A DNA stretch of 9,856 nt. Source: Desulfobacteraceae bacterium 4572_89. GTDB taxonomy: Bacteria > Desulfobacterota > Desulfobacteria > Desulfobacterales > Desulfobacteraceae. The DNA lies in the NCBI GenBank assembly GCA_002085465.1, contig NBML01000062.1:1-9856 (forward strand), in the 5' to 3' direction. Below the pieces are notes generated by a model. That model made no database searches. It saw only the letters and a list, made by a program, of their open reading frames with translations, and was not told the origin of the DNA. The position numbers and the translations under genes are program-made. Positions 1-7,194 of this stretch are shown here, piece after piece. Within the stretch, counting starts at the first letter, position 1, and every line of letters starts with the position of its first letter.

Positions 1-2391
1 GCCATGGATATTACCGCCCTTGATCCAATAGAACATGGATTGATTTTTGAACGGTTTCTCAATCCTGCCCGTATTTCCATGCCGGATATTGATGTGGATT
101 TTTGCATTGAAGGTCGAGATCAGGTTTATCAATACACCATTGACAGATATGGCGGGTCTGAATATGTCTGCCAGATCATCACCTTTGGTAAACTTAAGGC
201 CAAGGCAGTTATTCGGGATGTGGGCCGGGCACTGGGTGTTCTGCTCTCTGAAGTTGACGAGATTGCCAAAATGATTCCTGACAATGTGAAAAATCTCACC
301 ATGGCTCTTGAGGAAGTCCCGGCCATTAGAGAGAAATGTTCTGAGTCTGAAGAGAAAACCCAGATGCTGGAAATTTCTCTGCTCCTGGAAGGCCTTCCCA
401 GACATGCATCCACACATGCGGCCGGTGTGGTCGTGGCAGACAAACCTCTGAATGAATACCTTCCCCTGTACAAGGGAAAAGAAGGGGAGACCATTACCCA
501 GTTTGATATGAATTATGTGGAAAAACTGGGGCTGGTTAAATTTGATTTTCTTGGATTGAGAAACCTCACAGTCATCAAGAATTGTATCAAGCTTATTGAA
601 AAACAGAAAAAAAAAGCGCCTGATCTTCTTCATCTGGATTATCACGATAAGAAAACTTTTGATCTTCTGCAAAACGCTGATACTACAGGTGTGTTCCAGC
701 TGGAAAGTTCAGGCATGAAGGAATTGATTACCAGGCTCAAGCCAGCAAGTTTTTCTGATATTGTTGCTTTGGTTGCCCTGTATCGTCCAGGTCCCCTGGA
801 CAGTGGTATGGCTGATTCCTATGTGGAAAGAAAAAATGGCCGGGAAGAAGTGGTCTATCTGTTTGAGGAATTGGAACCTGTACTCAAAGAAACCTACGGG
901 GTTATTTTATACCAGGAACAGGTAATGAAAATTGCCGGTGTTCTGGCCAATTATTCCATGGCAGATGCCGACGGGCTCAGGAAGGCCATGGGTAAAAAAA
1001 TTAAATCCATGATGGAAGAGCACAGGGGTTTGTTTGTAAAAGGAGCAACGGAAAAAGGGCATGATCCGAAAAAAGCTGCTGAGCTTTTTGACCTTATGGA
1101 AAAATTTGGCGGCTATGGATTTAATAAATCCCATAGTGCTGCCTATGCTTTGATTGCATTTCAGACCGCTTATTTAAAGGCCAATTTTACTCTGGAATTT
1201 ATTGCTGCCCTCATGACCAGTGAGCGTAATAACTCCGATTCTGTCATTAAATACATGGATGAATGCAGGGTACACGGGATTAAGGTACTGCCGCCGGATG
1301 TCAATAACAGTGATGCCCATTTTACAGTTTCAGATAATTGTATCCGTTTTGGTATCGCAGCTGTAAAGGGGATAGGGGATGCTGCAATTGAATCCATTGT
1401 GACCATAAGGGACAAGGATGGACCCTATGAAAATCTTTATGATTTCTGTGAACGGGTAAATACCTCCAAAGCCAATAAAAAAGTATTGGAGGCTTTGATC
1501 AAATGCGGGGCCTTTGATTCAAGCGGGGTGAAGCGAAGCCAGATGATGGCTGTACTTGAAGATGCCCTGGAACACGGATCCAGGATACAGAGAGAAAAGG
1601 CGGATTCCCAATTGGATTTGTTTGCTGATTCCAACATGGGTGTGGTTCTTCCTACAAGTGTTCCCAAACTTCCTGATATTGAGGAATGGGAAGATAATGT
1701 CCTGCTTGGCCTGGAAAAGGAGGTGCTGGGTTTTTATATCACTGGCCATCCTTTGGAAAAATTCAATGATATTATTCAAAAATACACCAATGTAAATTCC
1801 ACCAGCCTCCATGAAATGGCCAATGAAAAAATGATCCGCATGGGCGGCACAATAAAGGTTTTAAAGGTTCATAAAACCAAAAAAGGGGACATGATGGCTT
1901 TCTGCGCCATTGAGGATCAGTACGGCAGCGTGGAGGTTGTGGTTTTTCCCAATCTTTATGCCAGGGTACATCCCCTTTTGGCTGAAGAACAGATTATTAT
2001 CCTGGAGGCAGAGGTCCAGAAAACAGAAAATATTGTCAAGCTGATTGGGGAGAAAATTGTACCCATTGAACATGCAGAAGAAGAATGGACCTCGGGTATT
2101 ATCATTGAGGTGGATGCTAGTCGTTATGATTCCCATACCCTGGAACAACTGAAACCCATCATTGAGCGATATCCAGGTGATTGTATCTCCTGTCTGAAAA
2201 TTCGAATTGATGAAGGCAACCCACCAATAATGGTCAAACTGTCAGATCAATATCTGTCATGTTCAGACCCATCTTTTTTCAAGGAGGTGGAAACTCTTCT
2301 GGGTGAAGGGAGCATTAATACACGCTGTGCCCCTATAAAGGCTAAAGTAAAAAAGAAGAAACAATGGCAAAAAAGAAATAATGGCAGTTAA
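1..2391 (+). CDS. dnaE: DNA polymerase III alpha subunit, C-terminal ~796 codons (5' end outside window)
   Basis: This is the catalytic subunit of the replicative DNA polymerase III (C-family polymerase, cytoplasmic replisome). The frame is open from base 1, so the ATG at 4 is an internal methionine. By comparison with the usual ~1160 residues, about 370 N-terminal residues (PHP domain, start of palm) are missing. Visible in order: PDIDVDF near codons 28-34, whose Asp-x-Asp pair matches E. coli D401/D403; the third catalytic Asp in VKFDFLGLR (codon 182, matching D555); the fingers region with YRPGPLDSG and GGYGFNKSHSAAYA; a helix-hairpin-helix around GIGDAA (codons ~450-470); a textbook beta-clamp-binding pentapeptide QLDLF (nt 1609-1623, codons 537-541); an OB fold (MGGTIKVLKVHKTKKGD onward); then a tau-binding-type C-terminus with a lysine-rich tail. 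The clamp motif and C-terminal extension fit DnaE1 better than DnaE2. No frameshift is seen. Confidence 0.97.
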   Translation, partial: AMDITALDPIEHGLIFERFLNPARISMPDIDVDFCIEGRDQVYQYTIDRYGGSEYVCQIITFGKLKAKAVIRDVGRALGVLLSEVDEIAKMIPDNVKNLTMALEEVPAIREKCSESEEKTQMLEISLLLEGLPRHASTHAAGVVVADKPLNEYLPLYKGKEGETITQFDMNYVEKLGLVKFDFLGLRNLTVIKNCIKLIEKQKKKAPDLLHLDYHDKKTFDLLQNADTTGVFQLESSGMKELITRLKPASFSDIVALVALYRPGPLDSGMADSYVERKNGREEVVYLFEELEPVLKETYGVILYQEQVMKIAGVLANYSMADADGLRKAMGKKIKSMMEEHRGLFVKGATEKGHDPKKAAELFDLMEKFGGYGFNKSHSAAYALIAFQTAYLKANFTLEFIAALMTSERNNSDSVIKYMDECRVHGIKVLPPDVNNSDAHFTVSDNCIRFGIAAVKGIGDAAIESIVTIRDKDGPYENLYDFCERVNTSKANKKVLEALIKCGAFDSSGVKRSQMMAVLEDALEHGSRIQREKADSQLDLFADSNMGVVLPTSVPKLPDIEEWEDNVLLGLEKEVLGFYITGHPLEKFNDIIQKYTNVNSTSLHEMANEKMIRMGGTIKVLKVHKTKKGDMMAFCAIEDQYGSVEVVVFPNLYARVHPLLAEEQIIILEAEVQKTENIVKLIGEKIVPIEHAEEEWTSGIIIEVDASRYDSHTLEQLKPIIERYPGDCISCLKIRIDEGNPPIMVKLSDQYLSCSDPSFFKEVETLLGEGSINTRCAPIKAKVKKKKQWQKRNNGS

Positions 2392-2416
2392 TCCATGCCA
2401 ATGACCTTTTTAAATT
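2382..2416. terminator. Weak, possibly bidirectional terminator between convergent dnaE and the small membrane gene
   Basis: TGGCA (2382-2386) can pair with TGCCA (2396-2400) around a 9-nt loop that includes the dnaE stop codon. On the plus strand it is followed by T-rich sequence (2407-2420), and on the minus strand by TTATTTCTTTTTT. The stem is only 5 bp, so this is a weak call. It is placed where a terminator serving both convergent genes would be expected. Confidence 0.3.
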
Positions 2417-2418
2417 TT

Positions 2419-2676
2419 TTATTCAAAATCATCAAGGTTAAGGTTATCAAAATCCGACAAATCCATATCCTTTAGAAGGTCATCTTCATCAGGAACAATA
2501 TTATTATTTTGAATTATAGTTTGTTTTTTCATGGATTGGTTGGTCTTGTCCCGGTTACTGCCCTTGGGGAGTGATAACCTTTTCATGAGGGTTTTACTGC
2601 CAAGAAAGAAAAGGTATCCCAATCCGGCTGTATTAAAAAGGAGAATAAAAGTTCCAAAAATATTTTTTATCAGCAT
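2419..2676 (-). CDS. Small membrane protein with acidic C-terminal tail, function unknown (85 aa)
   Basis: I do not recognise this family. Residues ~5-27 form one hydrophobic span (FGTFILLFNTAGLGYLFFLG). A basic stretch follows (K28 to R42 region), then a Gln/Asn-rich linker. The tail from about residue 62 is strongly acidic, ending in repeated Asp-Leu/Asp-Phe pairs (DMDLSDFDNLNLDDFE). The positive-inside rule puts the tail in the cytoplasm. The start ATG at 2676 has a modest AGGG four bases upstream on the minus strand. It converges with dnaE (27 nt between stops) and diverges from the djlA-like gene. A coding call is favoured because the frame fills the gap neatly, has membrane-protein composition, and has no competing frame. 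The acidic Leu/Phe-rich tail looks like a short docking peptide, but no partner can be named. Confidence 0.6.
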   Translation of the reverse strand: MLIKNIFGTFILLFNTAGLGYLFFLGSKTLMKRLSLPKGSNRDKTNQSMKKQTIIQNNNIVPDEDDLLKDMDLSDFDNLNLDDFE

Positions 2677-2702
2677 ATGACCCTATTTTATTTCTTATTT
2701 GT

Positions 2703-2735
2703 TTGACGCATAGAGCATTTGTGTTTATATATAAT
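2703..2735 (+). promoter_or_regulatory. Candidate sigma70 promoter for the djlA-like gene
   Basis: TTGACG (2703-2708) is followed after 17 nt by TATATA (2726-2731); a perfect TATAAT also lies at 2730-2735 but with 21-nt spacing. Start of transcription would fall near 2740, about 40 nt before the gene. On the opposite strand the same AT-rich block offers a TATAAA (2729-2724) with a poor -35 (TTGTAT, 2752-2747, 17-nt spacing) that could serve the small membrane protein gene. Confidence 0.45.
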
Positions 2736-2782
2736 CTTTAAAAATGATACAAGGATTTTGATTTTTACATAAAGGATAGAGT

Positions 2783-3547
2783 ATGAGCTGGTTTGGAAAA
2801 ATGATAGGCGGAACCATTGGTTTTGCCCTGGGGGGACCCATTGGCGCTGTTGCCGGAGCTGCATTCGGACATACTTTTGTGGATAAGAAAGAGGATGAGT
2901 ACCTTAAGTCTATCCCGGGAGGCCGGAGTTCCCTGTCCTCAAATGAGGAGGCCCAGCTGATATTTTTTACGGCTGCTTTTTCCATGCTTGCCAAAATCTG
3001 CAAGGCAGACGGACAAATTTCCCAAAAAGAAGTCCAGGCCGTTGAAACCTTTATGAAACAAGACCTTCAACTGGATGCAACCAGCCAGGAAACAGCTAAA
3101 AATATATTCAGGCAGGCCATTGATTCTCCGGAACGGTTTGAGGCATTTGCCAGCCAGTTCTACTCGGTTTTCAGGTCCCAGCCCAATATTCTTGAACTCA
3201 TGGTGGATGTACTGTTACGGGTATCCTCTGCCGATGGCCAGATTTCCCGGGAAGAAGAAAACATGCTCTTGTCTGCCATTGGAATTTTTCATTATTCTGC
3301 TGCAGACTATTCCCGTTTAAAATCAAAATATGTAAAGGTTGCAAATAAATACTATGCAGTTTTAAAATGTGATGAAAATGCATCCAATGAAGAGATAAAA
3401 AAACAATATCGAATACTGGTTACAGAATATCATCCAGACAAGATCGAGGCAAAGGGTCTTCCTGAAGAATTTATCAAGTTTGCCAATGACAAGTTCAGGG
3501 AGATCCAGGAAGCCTATGAACACATTAAAAAGGAGAGAGGAATCTAA
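2783..3547 (+). CDS. djlA: DjlA-like membrane co-chaperone: TerB domain plus C-terminal DnaJ domain (254 aa)
   Basis: This is a type III J-protein expected to sit in the inner membrane and stimulate the ATPase of DnaK from the cytoplasmic face. Residues 8-30 are a glycine-rich hydrophobic segment with GxxxG spacing, as in the dimerising transmembrane helix of DjlA. Residues ~57-170 are a TerB/tellurite-resistance-type helical domain. It contains two copies of an acidic loop, ADGQIS at 75-80 and 150-155, typical of the internally duplicated TerB fold. Residues ~188-254 are the J domain, beginning YYAVLKCDENAS and carrying the diagnostic HPD at 217-219 (EYHPDK), then FIKFANDKFREIQEAYE. Length is close to E. 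coli DjlA (271 aa). An AAGGA (2772-2776) lies 6 nt before the ATG, supporting this start. The gene stands alone, convergent with the cysteine-rich Fe-S gene (26 nt between stops). DjlA is the best name, though generic TerB-DnaJ proteins share the same layout. Confidence 0.9.
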   Translation: MSWFGKMIGGTIGFALGGPIGAVAGAAFGHTFVDKKEDEYLKSIPGGRSSLSSNEEAQLIFFTAAFSMLAKICKADGQISQKEVQAVETFMKQDLQLDATSQETAKNIFRQAIDSPERFEAFASQFYSVFRSQPNILELMVDVLLRVSSADGQISREEENMLLSAIGIFHYSAADYSRLKSKYVKVANKYYAVLKCDENASNEEIKKQYRILVTEYHPDKIEAKGLPEEFIKFANDKFREIQEAYEHIKKERGI

Positions 3548-3556
3548 GCTTCTCCT
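3527..3556 (-). terminator. Candidate rho-independent terminator for the minus-strand tRNA-thiolation/Fe-S operon
   Basis: Read on the minus strand, AGGAGA (3556-3551) pairs with TCTCCT (3536-3531), with a loop of about 14 nt. It is followed at once by four more T residues (3530-3527). The hairpin lies 18 nt past the stop of the last operon gene and overlaps the 3' end of the convergent djlA-like gene. The 6-bp stem and short U run make it moderate at best. On the plus strand there is no T run, so it would not work for djlA. Confidence 0.4.
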
Positions 3557-3573
3557 GTTGATTTAAAAATAGT

Positions 3574-4638
3574 TTACAAGAGTCCTTTTTCCTTTGCAAT
3601 ATTCATATAGGTCTCAACCAGGTTCTGGGGCGGCTCCCATCTTTCCATATCCTCTTTATCCCTAAGTATCATGGCATCAAATTCGCAAACCGTCACACAT
3701 AATCCGCAGCCAATGCATCGATCTGTATTTACCATTGCAATTAGGTCTGTTTCATTCATCTCAATGGCATCCATGGGGCAGATCTCTTCACAGGCCTGGC
3801 ATCCCGTACATTGATCCGGGTCCACTTTGGCCTGGAAATTTGAATTCACAATTCTGGCCGGGGCTTGATGTTTTTTGATGTTAGACAGGATCTGGCAGCA
3901 ACAGGAGCAACAAAGACAGATATTGACCGGCTTTACCGAGTTGGAAGGCTGGGGCACCAATCCCTGTTTAACTCCTTTTTTGACAATTTCAAGGGCTTCT
4001 TCCTGGGTGATGGTCCTTCCAATTCCCCGGCTTTCATAAATATAGGCCCCGCCTCCAAAGATCAGACAGGCTTCTTCAATTTTTCCGCAGCCCTTTCCCA
4101 TCATGGTATGTTCTTTTCTGCAGATGCAGGGAGCCACCAGGATTTTGGACTGGGTTTTGATCAACGCCTCAAGGTGCTCATGATCCATGATATTCAGTTC
4201 AGTATTAATGGATTGTGTCACCGGAATCACTCGCAGCTGCTGGGTTTTATGTTTTTCCTGGCTTTTTATTAAATAGGGGGCATATTCATTAAAATCCGTT
4301 ATTAATTCAGGAGTCAGGCGATTAACCTGGTATTCCCAGATTCCCACCACAAACTGGAGAAGCATGAATGTATCCTGTCCATTGCGGTTGATGTGCAGGG
4401 AAAGCCCTTTTCGGCCCATTTCAATGAGCATGGGCCTGATCTTTCTGGGATCTTTTTTGGCTCTCAAGGCAATGGCTTCAACAGGTTCCGGCATGAGGAC
4501 CAGAGAAAGGGCCAGCTCAGCCTCTTCCTTTGTGAATAATCTTTTTAAAATTCTAAGTTCAACCCTGGATTCAGTTTCAGGATATCCTCCTGGTGTATTG
4601 TCAAGGTGAATTGCCAGTTTTTTATATACCTCTTCCAT
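3574..4638 (-). CDS. Cysteine-rich 4Fe-4S dicluster protein with N-terminal helical/winged-helix-like region (354 aa)
   Basis: A soluble iron-sulfur protein of unknown substrate. The first ~110 residues are cysteine-free and helical (KRLFTKEEAELALSLVL; EAIALRAKKDPRKIRPML), resembling a winged-helix or docking module. The middle has C171xC173, C184 and C191, then a dense run CLCCSCCC at 241-248. The C-terminus carries two classic 4Fe-4S motifs: C277, C280, C283, C287 and C308, C311, C314, C318. The 18 cysteines allow two ferredoxin clusters plus probably at least one further metal site from the central set. There is no signal peptide or membrane span, so the cytoplasm is likely. It is the last gene of the operon, 28 nt after mtaB, with GGAG (4651-4648) 9 nt before the ATG. 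I recall similar architectures annotated only as 4Fe-4S binding proteins in sulfate and metal reducers. An electron-transfer role is inferred; any link to tRNA thiolation rests on context. Confidence 0.88.
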   Translation of the reverse strand: MEEVYKKLAIHLDNTPGGYPETESRVELRILKRLFTKEEAELALSLVLMPEPVEAIALRAKKDPRKIRPMLIEMGRKGLSLHINRNGQDTFMLLQFVVGIWEYQVNRLTPELITDFNEYAPYLIKSQEKHKTQQLRVIPVTQSINTELNIMDHEHLEALIKTQSKILVAPCICRKEHTMMGKGCGKIEEACLIFGGGAYIYESRGIGRTITQEEALEIVKKGVKQGLVPQPSNSVKPVNICLCCSCCCQILSNIKKHQAPARIVNSNFQAKVDPDQCTGCQACEEICPMDAIEMNETDLIAMVNTDRCIGCGLCVTVCEFDAMILRDKEDMERWEPPQNLVETYMNIAKEKGLL

Positions 4639-4666
4639 TTTGTATTTCTCCAGTGCAGTAGAATTT

Positions 4667-6109
4667 TCAAATTATTTTACCAATCAGGTTTTTATCACAT
4701 TGTTCATAAACAAGATCAACTATTTTTCCCTTAAGAGACTCATTTTCTTTTCTTTTGTTTTCCACCAGGATGGTCAAATAATTGGATGTTATTGCCTTGA
4801 GAAAACCGGTTTGTTTATCTTCATTATGCTGGACAAGGCCTTGAAGTTTCCTGCCCCTGTTGGCCTGGATAAATGACAGGCGTTTGTTTTTATCCAGTTG
4901 CCGCATACGGGTGCATCTTTCTTTGATCACCCCGGGATCTATTTTATGATCAAAATGAAAAGCCGGAGTTCCTTTTCTGGCTGAAAAGGGAAAAACGTGA
5001 AGATAGGATATGGGAAGTTTCTCAATGAGTTCAAAGGTGTTTTCAAATTGTCTGTCGGTTTCACCTGGAAATCCCATAAGTGTGTCCACACCAATGCCGG
5101 CAAAGGGCAGTTTTTCATGGATTTTCAGAACCATTTTTTTAAAAAATGAGGTTGAATAAGGCCGTTTCATTTTTTTCAGGATTTCATCATCTCCGGATTG
5201 CAGGGGAATGTGAAAATGATCACATAGGATATGACCCTGTTCTGCCAGATCAATCAATCCTTCATTGATTTCTCCTGGTTCAATGGAGCTGATCCGAATT
5301 CTGTCCACGGGTTTTCTGAAATCTATTTCTGTAATCAGTTTCAACAAAGAGGTGGGGGGATTTAAATCAAGCCCGTACATGCCTGTATGGATACCTGTGA
5401 TGATAACTTCCCTGAAACCTGATCTGGCAAGTCCGTCCAAATGTTTGAATACCTCGGATGCCGGCATACTCACCGAAGACCCCCTGGCATGGGGGACAAT
5501 GCAATAGGTGCAGAAGGCATTGCAACCATCCTGGATTTTCAGATAGGCACGGGTCATTCCTCCCTTTACAGGATTTTTAAAGGAAAAAAACTGATTGTTT
5601 TTGCTGTGGTCTGGTTTTTTAAAGGCGAAGATTTCAGGGGCAACAGAAGGGATATGCTTCTTTTCCTGAGCAATATTACGATCGATATTAAGCACAATAT
5701 TACGATCAATATTAAGATCGATATTAAGATCAGTGTTCAGCTCATCCAGATTATCAGTTATATTGTCAGTTATATGATCAGGGATTTGATCAGCAATGAG
5801 AGTTTTATCCCTGTGACAGACAATAAAATCGATGTTTTCAATTTTTTTGATTTGATCTGGATCTGTCTGGGCATGGCAGCCGGTCACGATGATTTTTGCC
5901 CTGGGATTATTTCGTATGATTTTCCTGATGGCCTGCCTGGACTGCATGCCTGCTTTTGATGTCACGGCACAGGTATTGATAATGCATAGATCAGCAGGCT
6001 GATTTTTTTTACTCCTGATATAACCTTTTTCTTCAAGACTGGATCCAATGCCGTCTGATTCATATTGGTTAACTTTACATCCCAGAGTTTCAATATAAAA
6101 TTTTTTCAT
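4667..6109 (-). CDS. mtaB: tRNA t6A37 methylthiotransferase MtaB (radical SAM; 480 aa)
   Basis: Radical-SAM methylthiotransferase that converts t6A at position 37 of tRNAs reading ANN codons to ms2t6A, using SAM and two 4Fe-4S clusters. Domain order is canonical. The N-terminal UPF0004 domain has cluster ligands C11 (ETLGCKVNQYESDG, the MtaB signature), C47 (INTCAV) and C78 (VTGCHAQ). The radical SAM core has C196, C200 and C203 (GCNAFCTYC), followed by substrate-handling segments such as HFHIPLQSGDDEILKKMKR and GFPGE. A C-terminal TRAM domain spans roughly 410-470. It is longer than the usual ~430-450 aa because of a repetitive Asn/Asp/Ile-rich insert between the first two domains (about residues 112-148). 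The ATG overlaps the mnmA stop (ATGA at 6109-6106), implying translational coupling. The catalytic residues are intact, so the enzyme is expected to be active despite the insert. Confidence 0.95.
   Translation of the reverse strand: MKKFYIETLGCKVNQYESDGIGSSLEEKGYIRSKKNQPADLCIINTCAVTSKAGMQSRQAIRKIIRNNPRAKIIVTGCHAQTDPDQIKKIENIDFIVCHRDKTLIADQIPDHITDNITDNLDELNTDLNIDLNIDRNIVLNIDRNIAQEKKHIPSVAPEIFAFKKPDHSKNNQFFSFKNPVKGGMTRAYLKIQDGCNAFCTYCIVPHARGSSVSMPASEVFKHLDGLARSGFREVIITGIHTGMYGLDLNPPTSLLKLITEIDFRKPVDRIRISSIEPGEINEGLIDLAEQGHILCDHFHIPLQSGDDEILKKMKRPYSTSFFKKMVLKIHEKLPFAGIGVDTLMGFPGETDRQFENTFELIEKLPISYLHVFPFSARKGTPAFHFDHKIDPGVIKERCTRMRQLDKNKRLSFIQANRGRKLQGLVQHNEDKQTGFLKAITSNYLTILVENKRKENESLKGKIVDLVYEQCDKNLIGKII
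5669..5728 (-). repeat. Five tandem 12-bp repeats inside mtaB encoding LNID/RNI(V/A) tetrapeptides
   Basis: Read on the minus strand, five perfectly contiguous 12-nt units run 5728 to 5669: CTTAATATCGAT, CTTAATATTGAT, CGTAATATTGTG, CTTAATATCGAT, CGTAATATTGCT. They differ at only a few positions. The unit is a multiple of three, so each copy adds four residues (LNID, LNID, RNIV, LNID, RNIA) and copy-number change would keep the frame. The block lies between the UPF0004 and radical SAM domains, where MtaB normally has a short linker. Confidence 0.9.
5751..5774 (-). repeat. Second 12-bp tandem pair inside mtaB encoding ITDN-ITDN
   Basis: On the plus strand, TTATCAGTTATA (5751-5762) is followed directly by TTGTCAGTTATA (5763-5774), with one mismatch. 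On the coding strand these give ITDN ITDN at about residues 113-120 of MtaB. Same period as the neighbouring five-copy block but a different sequence, so the linker seems to have grown by more than one local duplication event. Confidence 0.8.
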
Positions 6110-7194
6110 TTAATAATTCCAGCACCTAACACCTGGTCATCTTTGTAAAAAACAGCTGTCTGGCCAGGAGTGACAGCAGGTTGCGGTTCATCAAATATTA
6201 CATGGCACAAATTATTAGCAAATGTCAGTCTGGATAAAGCACCTTTATGGCTGTATCGAATTTTGGTGATAATTCCCAAACTTTCTTTGGCTTCTTTGAT
6301 CCCATTAATCCCATCAGTCTTACAGTTCTTATTGATAAGGGGATAATTCCAGACAATTTTTTCCACCTGCATCTGTTTCTGTGTCAGGTCTTTTTTAAAA
6401 CACACCACCAGGGTATTGGTTGAAAGTTCTTTGTGCCGGACATAGTAGGGCTCAGAAGCAGGGCAGTTAATTCCCCTTCTCTGGCCAATGGTAAAGGTGT
6501 GAAGACCCTGGTGTGTACCTATTTTTTTTCCATGGAGGTCAACAATATTACCAGGTTTGGGCGCTAAATTTTTTTTTTGAAAAATAAATTTTGAAAAATC
6601 TTTATCATGGATAAAACAGATATCCTGGCTTTCAGACGGTGTTAATGGGGTAAGGTTATTTTCCTTGGCCAGATTTTTTACCTGGGATTTGGTGAGCCCT
6701 GCCAAGGGAAAAATAATATGTTCCAGTTGTTCCGGCCTGAGCATGGAAAGAAAATAGGATTGATCCTTTAAAGGGTCCATGCCCTTTGCAAGAAAGGGTT
6801 TGGAAATTTTTTTTTCAGGAAATGACAGGGAATTGATAATGGTGGCATAATGGCCCGTGGCAATGGCATTGGCTCCCATGGCCCGGGCCTCTTCCCACAG
6901 GGCATTGAATTTAATCTTTTGATTGCAGATCACACAGGGATTGGGGGTTTTGCCTTTAAGATAGGTTAAAATAAAGTATTGGACCACCTGGGTCTCAAAA
7001 ATCCTGGAGAGGTCCACAATGTGAACAGGAAAACCAAGCTGATTTTCAAGGGTTTTGATATCGAGTGATATTTTTTCATACCCAGTGGTGAAATGGATAC
7101 CAAATACATTTTTAAAGTTTTTTTTAATGAGAAACCCGGAAACAAGGGAGTCTACACCTCCACTAAGAGCAATGGCAACGATGGTATCATTCAT
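6106..7194 (-). CDS. mnmA: tRNA-specific 2-thiouridylase MnmA (362 aa)
   Basis: ATP-dependent enzyme that makes 2-thiouridine at wobble position 34 of tRNA-Lys, -Glu and -Gln. The PP-loop SGGVDS is at 11-16. Other family landmarks are GHYA (114-117), the tRNA-contact segment KDQSYFLSML (143-152), the catalytic-cysteine block SQDICFIHD with C193, and the beta-barrel signature FTIGQRRG (234-241). Length is normal. The first active-site motif reads TPNPCVICN, so there is a CxxC (C87, C90), where E. coli has Asp-x-x-Cys ending in C102. With C193 this gives three cysteines able to hold a 4Fe-4S cluster, as argued for some MnmA-type enzymes. The ATG overlaps the stop of the NIL ferredoxin (TGATG at 7196-7192), and its own stop overlaps the mtaB start, so three genes are translationally coupled. 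The coding strand has an A10 tract at 6578-6569. Confidence 0.97.
   Translation of the reverse strand: MNDTIVAIALSGGVDSLVSGFLIKKNFKNVFGIHFTTGYEKISLDIKTLENQLGFPVHIVDLSRIFETQVVQYFILTYLKGKTPNPCVICNQKIKFNALWEEARAMGANAIATGHYATIINSLSFPEKKISKPFLAKGMDPLKDQSYFLSMLRPEQLEHIIFPLAGLTKSQVKNLAKENNLTPLTPSESQDICFIHDKDFSKFIFQKKNLAPKPGNIVDLHGKKIGTHQGLHTFTIGQRRGINCPASEPYYVRHKELSTNTLVVCFKKDLTQKQMQVEKIVWNYPLINKNCKTDGINGIKEAKESLGIITKIRYSHKGALSRLTFANNLCHVIFDEPQPAVTPGQTAVFYKDDQVLGAGIIK

Noticed and set aside
129..494. 121-codon minus-strand frame inside dnaE
   Set aside because: It is antisense to highly conserved DnaE catalytic sequence, has Ser/Arg-rich shadow composition, and has no supported start signal.
1519..2148. 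Overlapping minus-strand frames inside dnaE
   Set aside because: These are shadows of the conserved clamp-binding and OB-fold region; no domain or credible ribosome binding site is seen.
4..2391. ATG at position 4 as the true start of dnaE
   Set aside because: The frame is open to base 1, and the protein would lack the PHP domain and part of the palm. The catalytic Asp pair would lie only ~30 residues from the start, so the gene is simply cut by the window edge.
3865..4272. 135-codon plus-strand frame opposite the cysteine-rich Fe-S gene
   Set aside because: The opposite strand encodes a protein with clear cysteine motifs across the same span. This frame has no recognisable domain.
5669..5774. 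CRISPR-like or regulatory repeat array
   Set aside because: The 12-bp units are contiguous with no spacers, keep the mtaB reading frame, and lie inside its coding region, so they are a coding tandem repeat.
5441..5959. 172-codon plus-strand frame opposite mtaB
   Set aside because: It overlaps the radical SAM core and the repeat insert of MtaB on the other strand. Its Ile-rich repeats are just the complement of the 12-bp units.
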